DNA from: Thysanoteuthis rhombus
Taxonomy: Eukaryota > Mollusca > Cephalopoda > Oegopsida > Thysanoteuthidae
DNA length: 64,000 nucleotides
Reading direction: 5' to 3'
Assembly (NCBI GenBank): GCA_963457665.1
Contig: OY735207.1
Location: 60,574,844 to 60,638,843 of the forward strand
Part shown: positions 1-11,871 of the stretch, piece after piece
Layout of the letters: each line of letters starts with the position of its first letter
Position numbering within the stretch: position 1 is the stretch's first letter
Position numbers and translations under genes: made by a program
Notes under the pieces: generated by a model
What the model was told of the DNA's origin: nothing
What the model saw: the letters and a program-made list of their open reading frames with translations, nothing else
Databases searched by the model: none

Positions 1-115
1 CTTGTAAAAACGAAAAAATTAAAACAGATTTCCTTCGCGAAAAGTTCAGGAAAAACACCTATGATTTTATAACAATATATATACATATATACATAATTTT
101 TTTAAAGAGATCTGT

Positions 116-231
<116 letters not shown>

Positions 232-582
232 ATTATACGAGTACATGTCTATAGATTTATCTTGCGTATTTGTATATTTCATGATCAATCATATACGTCT
301 ACATCCGTCTTAATAGCGAATGATGAAGGCTTAAAGCAGATTAGATAAGAGCAAATGAATACATATATATTTATATAATATATTTTCAGTCGAATATCCG
401 TATGAGTAAAGACTAATGTGTGCATGGTAATGCGTATTTCTCCCAGACCAAGATGCGCACATGTCTCATCCTGGGAGCCAATCTAAAGAGGTGTGTTTCC
501 TGGTTTTAATTGCGATTTCAGCAAACAGTTATTTTTCTTTTGTACACCTGGTTGGTCCATGTATGCATCAAGAGAGGGGATC

Positions 583-840
583 AAGATCTATCTATCTATC
601 CATCTATCCATCTCTCTCTCTGTTTCTCTCTATCTATCTCGGTCTGTTCATATCTATCTATCTCTTTCCCTCTATCTCAGTCTGTTCATATCTATCTATT
701 TATCCATTTATCTATCTATCTATCAATCTATCTATCTCTGTCTCTCTTTACCTCAATCTGTTCATATCTATCCATCTATCTATCTATCTATCTATCTATC
801 AATCTATCTATCTCTGTCTCTCTTTACCTCAATCTGTTCA

Positions 841-889
<49 letters not shown>

Positions 890-914
890 CTGTCTCTCTT
901 TACCTCAATGTTCA

Positions 915-946
<32 letters not shown>

Positions 947-970
947 AAGGTTCATATCTATCTATTTAAA
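583..970. repeat. Imperfect (ATCT)n array with TCTGTTCAT interruptions
   Basis: Nearly 390 bases of ATCT/TATC units are broken at semi-regular spacing by short blocks reading CTCAGTCTGTTCAT or CTCAATCTGTTCAT. The array is therefore partly higher-order: a simple tetranucleotide amplified together with its interruptions. The three overlapping frames of 158-219 codons (Leu-Ser-Ile-Tyr) are artefacts of the repeat. Confidence 0.95.
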
Positions 971-1218
971 TATATATCTCAGTCAGTATATAACTCGTCA
1001 TTTCATTCTCGTCAGAACATGTATCCATCCTTAAACCTACCCCCTCACCATATCTCCGGTAATATCCATGCAATTCGTTCCTCTCATATATATTTATTAA
1101 TATCTATCTTTATCGTTTGAAGAATACGTATATCCATTGAAACCAAATATCTGTTCACTTGTATGTAAGCAGGAAAAGATGACTAAAAAATATATCAATG
1201 AAAGATGTATTCAGGATG

Positions 1219-1219
1219 A

Positions 1220-1272
<53 letters not shown>

Positions 1273-1275
1273 CAG
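1219..1275. repeat. (ATCT)n microsatellite
   Basis: A pure array of about 13 tetranucleotide units, followed by CTCAG as in the larger array upstream. The stretch 971-1218 between the arrays holds AT-rich unique sequence and no recognisable gene. Confidence 0.95.
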
Positions 1276-2235
1276 AATACATAACAACTTATTCTATTTT
1301 TGTGTGCACGTATATCCATCAATAAACCCATCGCCCCTCGAGTTCATTGAATAGCATACATTAATAACATTTATCTTTCTAGCAAAGTAATGTAGGAGTC
1401 TTTTGCAGCCTTCTAGGGAATCGATTGTTGTCCTTGATAGAATTCTGTAAAGTCCATAATAAATCCTATCCCAAAGTTACAATTCTGATGAATACTGAAT
1501 GGAAGCTTCCTTGGAAGGCTGATAACTTTTGATTGGTTACTTATCTTACATGAAATATCCAACCATTTTCCTTTGCAAAAACTGAGCTGTTTGGTCAAGC
1601 TGTCTGATAGTTGTTTACATTGGGCTGCTTCAATGTTTTCCGTTTATTTCTGAATGCTTCCAACAGCTGGTCAGTGTTCTCAAATTTTATCCCAACCAGT
1701 TTAGCCTTGATATGCGCCTGTATGCTTTCTTTGGTGCCTAGGTCTTCCACATGATGGAAAATGCTTGTCTCCCTTTTTTTGGCACTGACTGAGAATGTAT
1801 TATTCAAATTCGACGCCAGAGTTGTATCTCCAATGTTCAATACTTGCATACCAATGTTGCGGTACGTTATGTCGCCAAGGACGTATCACCCGACAAGAAC
1901 TATATGAATCTGTTTACATTGGAGTTATATTCTCTTTGAAACCGTTTCAAGTGTTTTGGGGAAGCGTGTTAGACGCATTATCGTTATTTCAATGCTAAAA
2001 ATGCCTTGTTATCTCTCCATCTGGTTATCTCATATCGTCGGCATGTATCCAGTTAACAAAAAATGTTATCAAGAGAGATTGGCTGGTCAGTTGACTCTGA
2101 AATACCGCCATATTGGTTTCTCTTTTATCAACTATTCTGTTTATATTTCTGTATTTATCACTGTCTCTTCGGGCCTATCAATCAATGTTGTCAAACACCA
2201 GTACAAACCAGGAGTCAACTTTGTTTTTCTACCTT
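1276..2235. other. Unique sequence, no recognised gene
   Basis: Short open frames exist on the minus strand (1595-1849, 84 codons; 1413-1598, 61 codons). Their translations match no family I know, and no convincing splice sites or start context frame them. An old insertion of a coding fragment is possible but unsupported. Confidence 0.5.
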
Positions 2236-2720
2236 AACAACAAGAACAAGTACAACCCTAACCAAATTTAGGGGAGTGGATATCAACATTCCCTACCATG
2301 ATTTGAAATCCAAAATCAAACCAAATGATCGGCATTTGTGTTTTTTACTGACTGAGATGAACTGAAAAGTCTTACACGTCTATTAATATTTATGCTAGAA
2401 ATATGCAAGGGCTTATTTCATTCTGATAAATAAATAAGTCTGTAAAATTAACATTTCCCGACTGTGATTTGAAATCATGATTATGGATTGGTAACCGGCT
2501 GTCTTACCGACTGAGCCGATCCCACAAGCCTTTACATATCCACGAAATTTTATCTTACAGCTACGTAAAACATTTCTAGTAAATACATTTATACAAAAAT
2601 ATTCCCCAAATAATTTTACTCATGATATATACGTGCAATAAAAACATTGTGATAACCATATTCAGTCGAAATGGAATTCAGAGCGGTGCTTTACTCTGCA
2701 GCAGCAAGGTTTGTTGATAT
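2236..2720 (-). mobile_element. tRNA-derived SINE (family A), two units in tandem
   Basis: On the minus strand the second unit starts with a tRNA-like head. A box A-like GGCTCAGTCGGTAAGAC (complement of 2501-2517) is followed by a box B-like GATTTCAAATC. The same head, body and GCAG-rich tail reappear at 33736-33990 and, interrupted by a LINE, at 13385-14325. Here a partial unit (about 2255-2440) is joined to a second, longer unit (about 2441-2720). Such SINEs are transcribed by RNA polymerase III and copied by a partner LINE. That partner is not identifiable here, though the RTE LINE in this window is a candidate. The copy is clearly diverged and inactive. Confidence 0.65.
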
Positions 2721-3033
2721 ATATATCTATCTTTGGAGCCAAATACTAAGAGCAATCGTTGGCTAGCTTGGCTACCCATTGCAGCCAGTTTGGGACTTGC
2801 AGGTGCTCTACTATCATGGTCTTAGTATATATTCAAAGCATTCGGGTTAGAGAGATGTTCAGCAAGGTTTTCTGATAGACCGTTGGTTATTGAAGTAATT
2901 TTGATCCTTCCGGGTGCCCAATGAAATTATCCGAGCACTAGACCAGACTAAACGTGAAAATATATATACCTATAACTGATAATATTCACTTATGAATCTC
3001 AGTCTGTTTTTATCCATCTATTATCTCTCTTAA

Positions 3034-3290
3034 TTGACTCTTATCTATCTATCTAGCTCTGACGGTTCATATGTATGTCTATTTCAGTTTGTTCATATCT
3101 ATTTATCTATCTATCTGTTCATATCCATCTATTTCATTGTGTTCATATCTATATATCTATTTATCTATCTATCAATCAGTTTTATCATGTTTATTTATAT
3201 CTGTCTATCTCGTTGTGTTCATATCTATTCATCTCATTGTGTTCATTTCTATCTATCTATCTCAGTCTGTTCTAATGAATCTGCATATTT
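3034..3290. repeat. Degenerate (ATCT)n array with GTTCATAT interruptions
   Basis: An eroded relative of the array at 583-970: ATCT units alternate with TGTGTTCATATC or TCTGTTCATATC blocks. The open frames of 66-133 codons over it are repeat translations. Positions 2721-3033 are unique sequence with no gene seen. Confidence 0.85.
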
Positions 3291-3730
3291 CAACCTGTTT
3301 ATTTGTTTGTACTTATTGTTTTCATCTTTCTCAGTCGATTCATATTAGATATACACGTAAGTCCAAAACCTCCGCCTTATCTTATCTAAAATTCAGATGT
3401 CTATTTCTAAACGATTTTAAGCATGCTACATCTTCACTCTGTACAAATAAGACATTCGGGACTTGCCAATAAAAAAACAATGATTTAGAAACGGTCGAAA
3501 TCGGAGAAGGGCGATGTCCAAGAATGGCCTTTTTTTTGGAGATAAACTAATCGGGTAATCAAAATTCTATTCATTGACTCATAAGAGAATCAAGTAACTC
3601 GCCCGGCTCCCAACTGGATCAGTTTTAGTCCATAGAGCTAATTCAATTTATAAGAAGGGTTTTTTAATTGAATGGATTATTGATATAAACTGGGACTGAG
3701 CCAGACAAAAAAGCGAAAGAAAGGAAATAA

Positions 3731-4160
3731 AAGACGGGCCTGGTTAGTGTCTTAAAAGAAACTGTCACACAAACAAACACTTTTGGCAGCATGCTGTGCT
3801 TGCATTGATTAATCAAACAAATGGAAAAATGCGTGATTGATGAATAAGTTACAGCTCTGGCCATTGTTGGACAGTGATCACAAAAAAGACTGAATTTTCC
3901 AAAAAATTAGCATTGATCGATCGAGCATAAACTTACATGGCAAATCTTACATAAGAATCTATTTACGGTAGGAATTGAAGAAAAAAATCTTTTTCGAGGA
4001 CATCATAAGGAGCAAATGTTTAAATTTGTATCCCTCTAGCTCAATTGGTGCTGCTTGTACGCATGATACATAGTGAGCCAGCCAGACATCCAGACAGACC
4101 AGCTTAAAAACTGAGGAAACCTTTGCTGACAGCTTCGGCTGACAGTATCTAACGGAAGGA
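3731..4160 (+). repeat. Dispersed repeat family R, copy 1
   Basis: Defined here by comparison with 57412-57860 (+), 63190-63605 (-), 20140-20290 (-, partial) and 23925-24075 (+, partial). Shared landmarks in order are GGCCTGGTTAGTG, TTTGGCAGCAT, a TGATTAATCAA-type block, GTTGGACAGTGATCAC, AGCATAAACTTACAT, a CCCTCTAGCTCAATTGGTG block, a short CCAGCCAG/CAGACAG tract and TGACAG. No coding capacity and no clear terminal inverted repeats are visible. It could be a SINE body, a LINE 3' end or a non-autonomous transposon. Confidence 0.7.
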
Positions 4161-4909
4161 GAGGGAGAGAGAGAGAGAGAGGGGGAGAGAGAGAGATCAA
4201 TATAAATAATGATATGTATAAAGAGATATTTCATCCTTCAATTTTAACCAGATTAATTACTCATATATAATCCACGTTTTTCGAATGAAAGAGTTCTGTG
4301 AAATATCAGTGTAACTTCAAAAAATTCTTATCTTACCAAAAGCATTTGGACCATAAAACCATGAGAGATATAAATCAGATGTAATAACCGATTAATGATT
4401 TAAAACCCTCCCATAAGATTTGAAAACGTAATTGAAAGAAGGACGTAGCTTAGTCATTGACTTCTACTGTTTCTCTTCTTTCCGTGTCAAAACATTGAAA
4501 ATAGAATCAAGTTCTCTTATTTCGTTCAAACGAAAACTTCAACATATGCATCCGTTGTATTCATCTCATTCTTCCCAAGTGAATAGAACAAAATTCATGA
4601 CGCGCAACCATGAGCTCACGAGTCACGGGGGTCAGAGGGGTGATGGCAACCTCACCCCACCCAATTCAGATGAAATAGTAAAATTTCGAACAAATTAAGT
4701 CATTTGCCCACCTCAAACGAACAGTTTCCATAAGTTTAAGTACGTAACAGTAAAGGTTCAACTGGATGTCATGTTCAGAGGAAATCAGTTCTCTCGACAG
4801 CGGCATGTATTCTGCAGCGACATATACCATCATTGATCGTAATTTTGTTTGCAACATTTGCCAAGGGAGATAATTATTAAATGTTAATAACAGAGTAACC
4901 TCCCTTACC

Positions 4910-4940
<31 letters not shown>

Positions 4941-5260
4941 GGAAATGATTAAAAAATCCGGCTCCTTTTGTTGAACAGAAACAAGGAAATGCAGTGCAAC
5001 GTAATTATCTTAAGAGTCTTAAAGAACAGTGCAATATCAAAGTCTTTTGATACTACAGTCATTTTTGCTCATATCTATGTATGCCTCTATGTATATATGT
5101 ATCTGCTCCTACCTTTGACTTTGATTTTATCCTCAAGTATCTATAAACTGAATCAATTATCAATAATTCACGAATTGAAGGTCATGTGGAACGAAATATA
5201 TAAAATTTACCCCTGCGTCGACAAAGGGAGAGATGAGTAAAAAAGAACAAGAAAACCGTC
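4161..5260. other. Unique sequence with short simple repeats
   Basis: Contains a short (GA)n tract at 4161-4196 and a pure (ATT)n at about 4910-4940. The open frame at 4432-4698 (88 codons, +) is not recognisable as any protein family. I see no gene. Confidence 0.6.
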
Positions 5261-5261
5261 T

Positions 5262-5460
5262 CGTCATCTCGAGTGACGGTTAGCAAGTAAGTCTCGGAGA
5301 GCATTACTTCTTCAGTGAATCCGATCCTAACTGGGTGCTTTGCACTTATTGCTTCATGTGGTACAGTAGGTTTAGCAAATATCAAAACATCTTCCCGTTG
5401 AACAACGGTTAACACGCTAGTTTCGGAGACCATCATAGTAATTCGAGCCTAACAGGGTGG
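5262..5460. repeat. Tandem pair of diverged about 125-base units
   Basis: The block ACGGTTAGCAAGTAAGTCTCGG near 5275 is echoed by ACGGTTAACACGCTAGTTTCGG near 5404. The following TCCGATCCTAACTGGGTG is echoed by TTCGAGCCTAACAGGGTG. Each half resembles a decayed RNA polymerase III promoter pair (box B-like TTCGAGCC), so the pair may be a tRNA-derived dimer. This is tentative. Confidence 0.5.
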
Positions 5461-5484
5461 CCTTCACTCATGGATGTCTGTAGG

Positions 5485-5580
5485 GAAAGGGGGTCAAATA
5501 GGGCATTTGCTCTAATCCCCCCCCCCCAGGTCAGGCCTTCTCACCGGAGGCGAAGATGTTTGAAAGTCGGAATCTTATAA
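5485..5580 (+). repeat. Dispersed repeat family D, copy 1
   Basis: The stretch with a C9 run, AGGCCTTCTCACC, GGCGA and GTCGGAATCTTAT matches 52065-52140 in the same order and orientation. No function is recognisable. The following 5581-6030 has a (CA)n tract around 5843-5888 and no gene. Confidence 0.6.
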
Positions 5581-6029
5581 AAACTGTGGATCAAGGGGTC
5601 AGTATGAACAGTGATTGCTTAGGACTAGTCATAACTTGAGCATTTTCGAATCCCGTACCTAACAACTGAGATCCGGTTATAGATTTTTGCCCCAACCCCT
5701 TTGCTTAAACTTGTGGCCTTGAGTCAGACCAAGTCAAGATGACTGGATGGATGAAGTGTAAAATAACATCATTTGAGAGATGAGAGACGAAAATAGGATA
5801 GGTGAAAGTAAGAGATGGGTTCCGATGGATAGCTTGGGTAGGACACACATACGCACACACACACACACACATACACATACACACACATGTATGTGTACGT
5901 ATAGGTCGGACGACGCCACAGGTAATTAGCAATTAAAGCCAAAAACATATCAGCGGCAGAAAACCAACATTTTTTTACGGCTTCTTTCCGATGATTAAAG
6001 GTATTTTGACTTGGATACCCCATTCCCAT

Positions 6030-6627
6030 CCTTTCGTCTTCTGTTTGTCAGTCTGTCTCTCTGTTCTGTGATCCATTTGGAGAGAGAAAGGAAAGAATAT
6101 AAAAGGAGAGAGACAGAGAGACAGAGAGACAGAGACAAAGACAGATAAATAATAGTGAGTGGAAGGAATGGGACTTGAGAAGGAGAGAGAATGGAAATAA
6201 ACTGAAGCGAGAGAAAAAAAAGAAAGAGAAAAGGGAAGAAGGGGGTAGATGAGAGTGTAAGGGAGAGAGGGACACAGGAATAGATTAGAAAAGGGTGAGA
6301 ATGTGTGGAATTGAAGATGAGAGAATGATAATATATCAAAGAGCGAGAGAGAGAGAGTGAAAGAGAGAGAGAGAGAAAGAGAGAGAGAGAATGAGAAGGA
6401 AGTATATTAAAAAGAGGAAGGAGTAAGGAAATATTAGACATGGATAAAGAAAAGTAGGAAAAAGTATTAGAAAGAAAGGGAATTAAGAAAAGGAGAGAGT
6501 GGGAATAAATCAAAGAGACTAAGAGTAAGCAGGTACAAAGGGAGAGATAATAAGACTAAAGAAATAAGGGAGAGAGAAAGTTCGGGATGGGGGTGTATAG
6601 AGAATGAGTGATTGGATATAGATCAAA

Positions 6628-6674
<47 letters not shown>

Positions 6675-7020
6675 ACAAAATGAAAAAATGTTTGGAAAGG
6701 GAGCACTTGAAAAAGAAAAGATTGAGGATAAATCAAAGAGAGAAAGAGAGTGATTGAGAATGAGAGAATAGAGAGAAAAATGATCGAGGAGGGAAGTAAT
6801 AAAGAAAGAGAGAGATAATTGATTAAATAGACAGACAGACAGACAGACGGACGGACAAAAATGCAGACAGACGGATACGCAGACGAAGGAGTGCTAAAGA
6901 AGGGAATTAAGATAGAGAGAGAACGAAAATAGACCAGAGAGAAAGAGAGAGAAGGGGAGAGTAAGAAGAAAATGTGACGGAAAAGATTCACAAATAATTA
7001 ATTAGAAAAAAAAAAGAAAA
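6030..7020 (+). repeat. One-kilobase purine-rich strand
   Basis: The plus strand is overwhelmingly A and G for nearly 1 kb, built from degenerate GAGA, GGAA and GAAAG units with a pure (GA)n core at about 6630-6673 and a CAGACAGA tract at about 6828-6848. The minus-strand frames of 75-172 codons rich in Ser, Leu and Phe are polypyrimidine translations, not genes. Such mirror-rich purine tracts can form triplex (H-DNA) structures. Confidence 0.85.
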
Positions 7021-9250
7021 AAAAGAATGACAAATCTATGTGCGATACCTTTTGATCTGGATTGCATCCCTAGAGTCGTTCAGTCGTCGCCCTGATCGTC
7101 GACAGAAACCATTGCCTTTTTATTCTGATGTATAAAGACCCTTAATCGTAGACACCGACAAATACTATCAAAAGCAAACCATCGGATAAAGAAACAGATA
7201 TGGTTTATCGTTTCCAATTTCCAGGTATCATATTTCGTATAATACTTGCAATATTTGAAGAAAAAAGGGAACCATATCTATTTGCAAAGACAAACTCATT
7301 GCATAACGGCTTTCATCAAGAAATTTGAAAGATTGATTAATCACACGTCGACTGTAACAAGCACAAATACGATCGTAAAGAACCTCCACAAAGTAGACCA
7401 AGGCTTCTCAAACTGGGGCACGCCTAATCCTATGGATAATTGCCCTCGTTCTGTCTCTATAGACAATGGAACGTCCCATCTAGGGTGCATGCCTGGATAA
7501 GGCTTATTGAGATCCTGAGATAGCTCAGTTATCGAAATCCCTCGTCTCTTGCTGTTGTAGTCCGGTTGAAAGAAGAGAGAGATGCGACTGGTATCAACTT
7601 CGCTGAAAGCGTTGTCTCAAGTTGACTTGAAGGGGCTCCACTTGAATCAGAGTTGTCGTCTAGATTGGTTGTCTTCAAAAGGCTAAAGAGTCCAAAGTGT
7701 CCAACTGTTTCACCCTTGTCTAGGGGATGGATTCATGCCTTTCTCAAGGATATTAATGCTAAACGAACATAAACAGCCCCGATTGAAGTTTGAACTTAAG
7801 TTCCCGACTACGCCATTTGCACTATCAAATGGATACACCAGATGAATTACCGGTTTACACAGAGCTTGTAAAAACAGAATTTTCAACGTAATTACAACCA
7901 ATCAATTGTAAGTCGTTAATCTTGAAAATTGGCACACAGTGAGCAATACTTTATGAAATCAAACACTTACGTCTGTGCTCCATCGACTTCCTTCCATGCC
8001 ACTGATATATATTTTTAGACGTAATCAACATTTCTCTGACTCACTTTGTCTGTCCCCGGTTAACTGACGCCATTTTTACGTAATAGAAAAAAAATCATCC
8101 GTGATTTTCTTTCAAGCGGTATGCTCTTTTTTATCACCAAAAAACAATCACTTATTCTTTTTTCAATCGATTCTCGTGATAGATTTAAAATTACGTCATC
8201 GGATTTCACAAGCATGGAATCATAGATTAAAATTGTTTTTCTTTAGATATGATTAATATGATTCATAGTTTGCCTTCTAGTAATCCGTACGATCTCTTTC
8301 AGGGCCTCCTTGTTCGTAAATTCAATTTTGGTGGTCCTCCCTTATCTGCACTTTACATTTCAAATGTGTCCTCTATATCCGCGGTTTCTCTCTCAGGGGT
8401 CCCCCAACCGCGGTTTCCCATTCAATGGTACGTGGACACGTCATTAGAATTCCGTTTTTGTTACTTTTATGAACCAGATTTTGTGTGAGACTGTCAATTG
8501 AGAATGATATGCAGGTGTGTCTCTGGAATTTTGTTTAGGTCAGAATTATTTGTCGGAATGAGCCATTCATCTAATTAGAAAACGTAACACTAAGTCAATG
8601 AAATTTTTAAAGAAAGTACTGCATGTCTATTGTCTGTTGTCTGTTATCCATACATTTTACTCAATATTCTTTACAAGGGGTGCGTCATCACTGTTGGTAT
8701 GGACGGAGTGGTACACTGGAAGAGAAAGCACAAGAATCCCTGAGGTAGACTGATGAGTAATGGAGTTTTTTTCCTCGATTATACAATCGACGTGTTAGGA
8801 AAATATTGAGAGGATTAAAAGAGTTTATTTCGCTTGAAATCAAAGGTATTGGCGTTTATCTTTGTCTGCGAGTAAAGAGGTAATATCCATACACCTGCTA
8901 ACGATTATTGCTGAAATTTAGTGTAAGTAATAAAAATTGAGTAGGTGGTGTATCGACATTCTTTCCTTTCTTTTCTCCTTGTATATCCATCTATATATCT
9001 ATCTATTCCAGGTTCTCCAGATCTTCTATCTATCTGTTTATGGATAGCATTGTACATATGGGCAATAAGTAGAATTCTTACTCTCTTTCCTCCTTACCTA
9101 TCTATCGCGGATTATTCATATCTAGCGATTTCAGTTTCTTCGGATCTATTTTCACTAACTATTTATCCATTTCAGATTGTTCAAATATACATGCATTAAT
9201 CTATCTAAGGATAGCATAATGATTATGGACGATATGTAGAAATTTTCATT
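7021..9250. other. Mostly unique sequence, possible hAT-like debris
   Basis: CAAGGCTTCTCAAACTGGGG at 7399-7418 resembles hAT transposon ends, and CCGCGGTTTC occurs twice at 8379-8416 around a GGGGTCCCCC block. However, the two do not pair cleanly into terminal repeats. A 75-base block at 7715-7790 (GGATTCATGCCTTTCTCAAGG) recurs at 40365-40440 (family G). No coding region is recognised. Confidence 0.4.
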
Positions 9251-9256
9251 GCTCCC

Positions 9257-9372
<116 letters not shown>

Positions 9373-9659
9373 AGTGGATGTTATGTATCCGATATTATGG
9401 TGAGAAAAAAGCGATCTGAAAACCACGTATTCATATTTACACTCCGTTTCCAAATTGTCTTTTTTTCAACACATATCTATACGTACATATCAAACTTGAA
9501 ATCCGTCTGTCTGTCTCTTCCACTTAGTAAGCCACAATTTTACATGTCAGAAACTGGGATTTTGCATGGTGGTATATCCTTGTGCGACAGAGTACATAGG
9601 ATAGGTGATTTTTTAAATAGGTTTTACAGTGTGGCTCTATATATTATGAAATTGTAATG

Positions 9660-10115
9660 CTTAACTGGACCATGTCACTCCTCCGATATAACCAAAAGTT
9701 AATTCTGGATCTGGGAAGCTGAAATTTGCCATAGTGCTACATTCTTTCACAACGGAGGGCATTAATTATATGAGGTTGACCTCAGATGACCTTCGATGTC
9801 CTCTGAGGTAATTTCTGGTCATTTTAAGAGCATTGAAACATTTCAGGCTATAATTTGCCATCAGGATGCTGAAATCTTGCTGAGGGGCATTTTACTGTTA
9901 AGGTCATGGGCTATCCAGATTTGAACTGGGAAGTCATTTGAAGTCATTTCTATCGGATTATAGCAATTTTAAAGCAGGATATTGCATGTAGGAAGCTGAT
10001 ATATAGCATAGAAGCATATCTTTTCACAACTAAATTATTAAACTAAGCGAGATAGGCCCTCAGGGGTCATTCAAGGTCATCAGAAATCAAATAATTGCAA
10101 GGGAGACAACTCATT
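9660..10115. repeat. Diverged internal direct repeat
   Basis: AGCTGAAATTTGCCATAGTG followed by CATTCTTTCACAAC near 9717-9753 is echoed by AGCTGATATATAGCATAGAAG and CATATCTTTTCACAAC near 9992-10031, both followed by a GAGGTCATC-type block. The unit length is about 275 bases. The element is unclassified. A C9 run and a short (AT)n follow at 10121-10160. Confidence 0.5.
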
Positions 10116-10130
10116 TTAATACCCCCCCCC

Positions 10131-10160
<30 letters not shown>

Positions 10161-10161
<1 letters not shown>

Positions 10162-11810
10162 GTTCTCAATGAAATTATAATAATTTTTAACATTTTTGCA
10201 ATATGATTTTGGTTTTTATAACTATGTTTAAAAGTATCATTTCAATATTTTCTGATGATTTAGCCATGAATTCTTTTACAAATATTTCAGGATATGTTTA
10301 CGTTATTATTCTCGGTAATTTGACAACGCAGTGAGGAAAATATGTTTTTAAATACGTTTCTTCTCAAAAAACACAAACCACCGACCCAAAAGCTAGTTCA
10401 ATTGAGTGTGTGTTTTTTTTTTACATTTGCCGATAATTCAGAGCTTTTGCATAATTTTCTCATGTCAGGCTGGTCAATATTCATTTTAGTCGAATATTTG
10501 AAAAAATCTAAATTAGATAGTTTTTGTGACTAATTTCTATGATTTTAATCTGACTGACCTTCGTTTCCTCCGATAATTTCTCACTTATGAGAAAAAATCA
10601 ATTCTTTTAGGAGGGGGACTTCTATTTACAATGCAACTACAAGGCTCAAACCTGATATGGGATTTGCAAAAAAATCGATTGAAACGAATATCTAATTTTG
10701 TTGAAGCTACATAAAATATTTTTTTTTCTGTGTTGTTATTTTTAAAGCTATATCCCCCAGGACAACGCTCAGTATTCACATATATATATGTATATACATA
10801 TGAAAATTGATATATAAATTCCACAATAAGGAAGGAGGGAAAAAAGGGAAGCCAACCTTTTTAGTCATAGATTTATGATGTACTAATTTTTGATAAGTCT
10901 CAACTGGTTTCGTGACCATCTCAAAAAGGCTGATATGATTTTGTTTCTGGACATCACTTTCCACTGTCCTGTGGAAGAGATTATGTATAATTGAATTTTT
11001 TTATGCTCAATGTTTTTAAACACACAAACGCATGCATGCTCACTCACTCATTCACTCACTCTCTCTCACACACACACATATATATATATGTATATATGAC
11101 ATAGCATCCTTATAGGAGTTGCAAAAATGACATAGGAAGTTTTCCTTTCAAAATCTCTATATGATTCTTCCTTTTTTTGCATTAAATTCAACAGTTACGC
11201 CCTAATGCATTTAATATATTTATGCATCTTTGTAGTTGCTTTAATTACTCACAGTTCTATAACCACAGATATTCATTTACGAATTACTAATTATCATTGA
11301 TATGAATTTGATGAGTCACCTCCAAATGAAGCCCTAACAATGTTTGCTTAAGGACGCATTTCTACAAGAGCATATCGAAACACGCTTCTCTTCCTTCAAA
11401 CGTACGCATGCGCATACATTTAATAGGGATTAGTCGACTCAACCATCAATCCTGAAAACCAGACACGCCCAACATCTGGAGGTACACGTGTCGTTCATAA
11501 AAGTCAATTTTTTTGCTTTTATCAATTAAGGTATGCAATTTTTTATCCGTAATTATGAAAACCAAAAAGCTCCAAAAATGATCACTTTTTTTCCCATGGA
11601 TGTCGTTGTTCCCCCAAACCTGCATTCAAGGCCAAAGATGAACCCGAGGCGATCCACACCCAAATTAGGTCGTCTCATTCATTCCCGCTGCGTTCAAACA
11701 TACCTTGTTTGAGTTATTATTTTGAGACTGCCTTGTCTACGACTCATGACATACAATTGTGTCTCACTGCTACAACTAGAAGACATGCTTGTGTTGCTTG
11801 CGTCTGTGTG

Positions 11811-11871
<61 letters not shown>

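Noticed and set aside
461..1120. 219-codon plus-strand frame and two overlapping frames rich in Leu-Ser-Ile-Tyr
   Set aside because: They are translations of the (ATCT)n array, open in all frames because the unit lacks stops; there is no start context, domain or splice signal.
5995..6991. Minus-strand frames of 122-172 codons rich in Ser/Leu/Phe
   Set aside because: They translate a degenerate polypyrimidine tract and have no non-repetitive content.
7399..8430. A complete hAT-type element
   Set aside because: The left end looks plausible, but the proposed right end does not pair with it well enough and no target duplication was found.
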